From contig DATJNS010000370.1 in the NCBI GenBank assembly GCA_035507915.1, positions 1 through 13,630 of the forward strand: a stretch of DNA of 13,630 nt, written 5' to 3'. The notes beneath the pieces were generated by a model. It searched no databases and was not told where the DNA came from. It was given only the letters and a program-made list of their open reading frames with translations. Below are positions 12,251 to 13,630 of this stretch, one piece after another (the first letter of the stretch is position 1; each line of letters starts with the position of its first letter). The position numbers were made by a program, and so were the translations under genes. Origin of the DNA: JACQAI01 sp035507915 (GTDB lineage: Bacteria > Pseudomonadota > Alphaproteobacteria > Elsterales > Elsteraceae).

Positions 12251-13204
12251 CTACCGGTTGAGCCACCGGCGCGCGAAGCCGAGCAACCCTTGCGGCAGGA
12301 AGATCACGATCGCGATGAAGATAATGCCGACCGGGATCAGATAAAACTCCGTCAGGAAGCGCGAGAAGCCCTCACGCAGCAGCAGGAAGAACGCGGCCCC
12401 GAGGATCGGCCCGGCGAGCGTGCCGACGCCGCCGATCACGTTGTAGATCACGGCCTCGCCGGAGACCAGGAAGTACACGAAGTCGGGCGCGGCGAACTGG
12501 TTCTGCACCGCGTAGAGCACGCCCGCGAGCCCGGCGAACAGACCCGACAGCATCACGGCGACCATCTTGTAGCGCTCGACCGCGTAGCCGATCGCCCGCG
12601 TGCGCGTCTCGTTCTCGCGGATCGACTGCAACACCATGCCGAACGGCGAGCGGGTGATGCGGCGCAGGATGAGGAACGACCCGACGACCACCGCGAGCAC
12701 GAACCAGTGCAGGGAGAAGGTGTTGAAGGGGACCTTGAAGAGGCCGGGAATCTCGAGCGGGGGCCGGCGGAACGTCAGGCCGTTCTCGCCGCCCGTCAGC
12801 TCGGTCCAGGTGAAGATCACGACGTAGAAGATCTGCGAGAAGATCAAGGTCGTGATCGCGAAATAGATGTCGCGCAGACGGGTGGAGAAATACGCGACGA
12901 ACGCCGCGACGCCGGCCGCGGCGATCAGGCCGCAGGGGATGGCCAGCCACAGGCTGGGCGGCCGGTGGATGATGAGCGCCGTTGCCGCGCCGTACATGCC
13001 GAGCCCGAAGAACGCCGAGTGGCCGAACGACACCAGGCCCGTGTAGCCGATCAGGATGTCGGACGACATCGCGAGCAGGCCCCAGATCAGGATCTCGGTC
13101 AGGAACCGGCGCCAGAACTCGGGCAGCACCAGCGGCGCCACGATCAGGAGCGCCAGGACGACGGAGAAGCCCGTCCAGTAGACGACCGAGTGACGCGCGT
13201 TCAT
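12251..13204 (-). CDS. livM: Branched-chain amino acid-type ABC transporter permease LivM
   Basis: A 317-residue inner-membrane permease of the HAAT (LivHM) family with about nine hydrophobic spans. Recognisable segments are DILIGYTGLVSFGHSAFFGLG near residue 48; RLRDIYFAITTLIFSQIFY; GGENGLTF; the cytoplasmic coupling loop SPFGMVLQSIRENETRTRAIGY; and GGVGTLAGPILGA near the end. The ATG at 13204 overlaps the preceding livH-like stop (ATGA), and no good ribosome site precedes it, so translation coupling is likely. Transported substrates of this family include branched-chain amino acids, amides, urea and aromatic or dicarboxylic acids, so the name does not fix the substrate. The ATPases and binding protein are not in this window and may lie beyond its right edge. 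Confidence 0.92.
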   Translation of the reverse strand: MNARHSVVYWTGFSVVLALLIVAPLVLPEFWRRFLTEILIWGLLAMSSDILIGYTGLVSFGHSAFFGLGMYGAATALIIHRPPSLWLAIPCGLIAAAGVAAFVAYFSTRLRDIYFAITTLIFSQIFYVVIFTWTELTGGENGLTFRRPPLEIPGLFKVPFNTFSLHWFVLAVVVGSFLILRRITRSPFGMVLQSIRENETRTRAIGYAVERYKMVAVMLSGLFAGLAGVLYAVQNQFAAPDFVYFLVSGEAVIYNVIGGVGTLAGPILGAAFFLLLREGFSRFLTEFYLIPVGIIFIAIVIFLPQGLLGFARRWLNR

Positions 13205-13630
13205 TTCGGAGTCGGCACGAAGAGGCCCGTGGGCCGGAACAAGAGCGTGAGGATCAAGGCCACGAACGACACGATCACGGCCTGGGAGGGCGACACGACG
13301 AGCGCAGCGTAGGCCTCCAGCAGGCTGATGAAGATCGAGGCGAGAATCGAGCCGCCGAGCGAGCCCATGCCGCCGACCACGACGACGATGAAGGCCTTGA
13401 GCACCCAATCGAGCCCCATGACGGCGTTCACGCCGACCAGCGGGCCGAACAGCACGCCGCTCGCCGCCGCCATGCCGGAGCCGATCGCAAACACGCTGGT
13501 CAGCACCAGCGGCACCGGAATGCCCATGGCCTGCGCCATGATGCGGTCCTGCGTGGTGGCGCGGATCCAGATGCCGTAGGAGCCGTATTTGAGGAACAGC
13601 CACAGGCCGCCGATGATCACGCCCGACAGC
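13201..13630 (-). CDS. livH: Branched-chain amino acid-type ABC transporter permease LivH, C-terminal part
   Basis: The frame is open to the right edge, so only the last ~142 residues are visible. They contain a TM (GVIIGGLWLFLKYGSYGIWI), the EAA-like coupling loop RATTQDRIMAQAMGI, further spans, and the conserved VVVVGGMGSLGGSILASIFISLLEAY segment typical of LivH. The stop overlaps the livM-like start by four bases (ATGA). It is the first visible gene of the transporter, CxxC protein and cupredoxin transcript; its promoter is outside the window. Confidence 0.92.
   Translation of the reverse strand, partial: LSGVIIGGLWLFLKYGSYGIWIRATTQDRIMAQAMGIPVPLVLTSVFAIGSGMAAASGVLFGPLVGVNAVMGLDWVLKAFIVVVVGGMGSLGGSILASIFISLLEAYAALVVSPSQAVIVSFVALILTLLFRPTGLFVPTPK

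Noticed and set aside
12290..13312. 340-residue open frame on the plus strand
   Set aside because: It is antisense to LivM, extremely charged and without domain character.
1..13630. CRISPR arrays, tRNA or rRNA genes, insertion sequences, phage genes, toxin-antitoxin pairs
   Set aside because: Reading both strands I found no regularly spaced direct repeats, no tRNA-like cloverleaf, no transposase or integrase and no recognisable defence or phage protein.

Overview
The window is GC-rich DNA with codon use typical of a high-GC alphaproteobacterium (Rhodospirillales- or Hyphomicrobiales-like). This is inferred from gene content and composition, because no rRNA, tRNA or other phylogenetic marker is present. 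It is densely coding, with 17 supported protein genes (two cut by the window edges) and no intergenic stretch above 300 bases. Two genes (40 and 57 residues) are very small membrane proteins that are easily overlooked. I see no phage, transposase, CRISPR array, tRNA or rRNA.

Left region (1-4848): the C-terminal end of a CmcJ/NvfI-like oxidoreductase converges on a four-gene minus-strand efflux operon. In transcription order it encodes a small secreted four-cysteine protein, a 40-residue single-span membrane protein, an EmrA-type membrane fusion protein and an EmrB-type 14-TM MFS pump. A LysR regulator is transcribed divergently. The shared AT-rich spacer holds a perfect inverted repeat (TATCCGG-N5-CCGGATA) and two GGATAAT copies 41 bp apart, so local control of the pump by the LysR protein is likely.

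Middle region (4953-10462): an SDR oxidoreductase (+) converges on a minus-strand block. That block contains a BadI/MenB-clade crotonase, an acyl-CoA ligase resembling cyclohexanecarboxylate-CoA ligases, a DUF1801 protein and a separately promoted ACMSD-like amidohydrolase. The crotonase, ligase and DUF1801 genes overlap by 1-4 bases and look translationally coupled. Ligase plus ring-opening crotonase suggests activation and ring cleavage of an alicyclic or aromatic-derived carboxylate. A GST gene diverges from the crotonase.

Right region (10463-13630): a palindromic mosaic repeat, a 57-residue membrane protein, an EthD-domain protein, then a minus-strand run of livH-livM-like permeases, a CxxC carboxymuconolactone-decarboxylase/AhpD-like protein and a secreted type-1 copper cupredoxin, with very tight spacing or overlaps.

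The most unusual signal is a family of GC-rich palindromic repeats (GGCGCTCGCGGG...TGCCGCGC). It occurs as an inverted pair between the cupredoxin and EthD genes. A related pair lies in frame inside the acyl-CoA ligase gene, where it encodes an Ala/Pro-rich stretch just before the ATP-binding loop. This resembles REPIN/BIME doublets and, for the in-frame copy, Rickettsia-style palindromic insertions into coding sequence.
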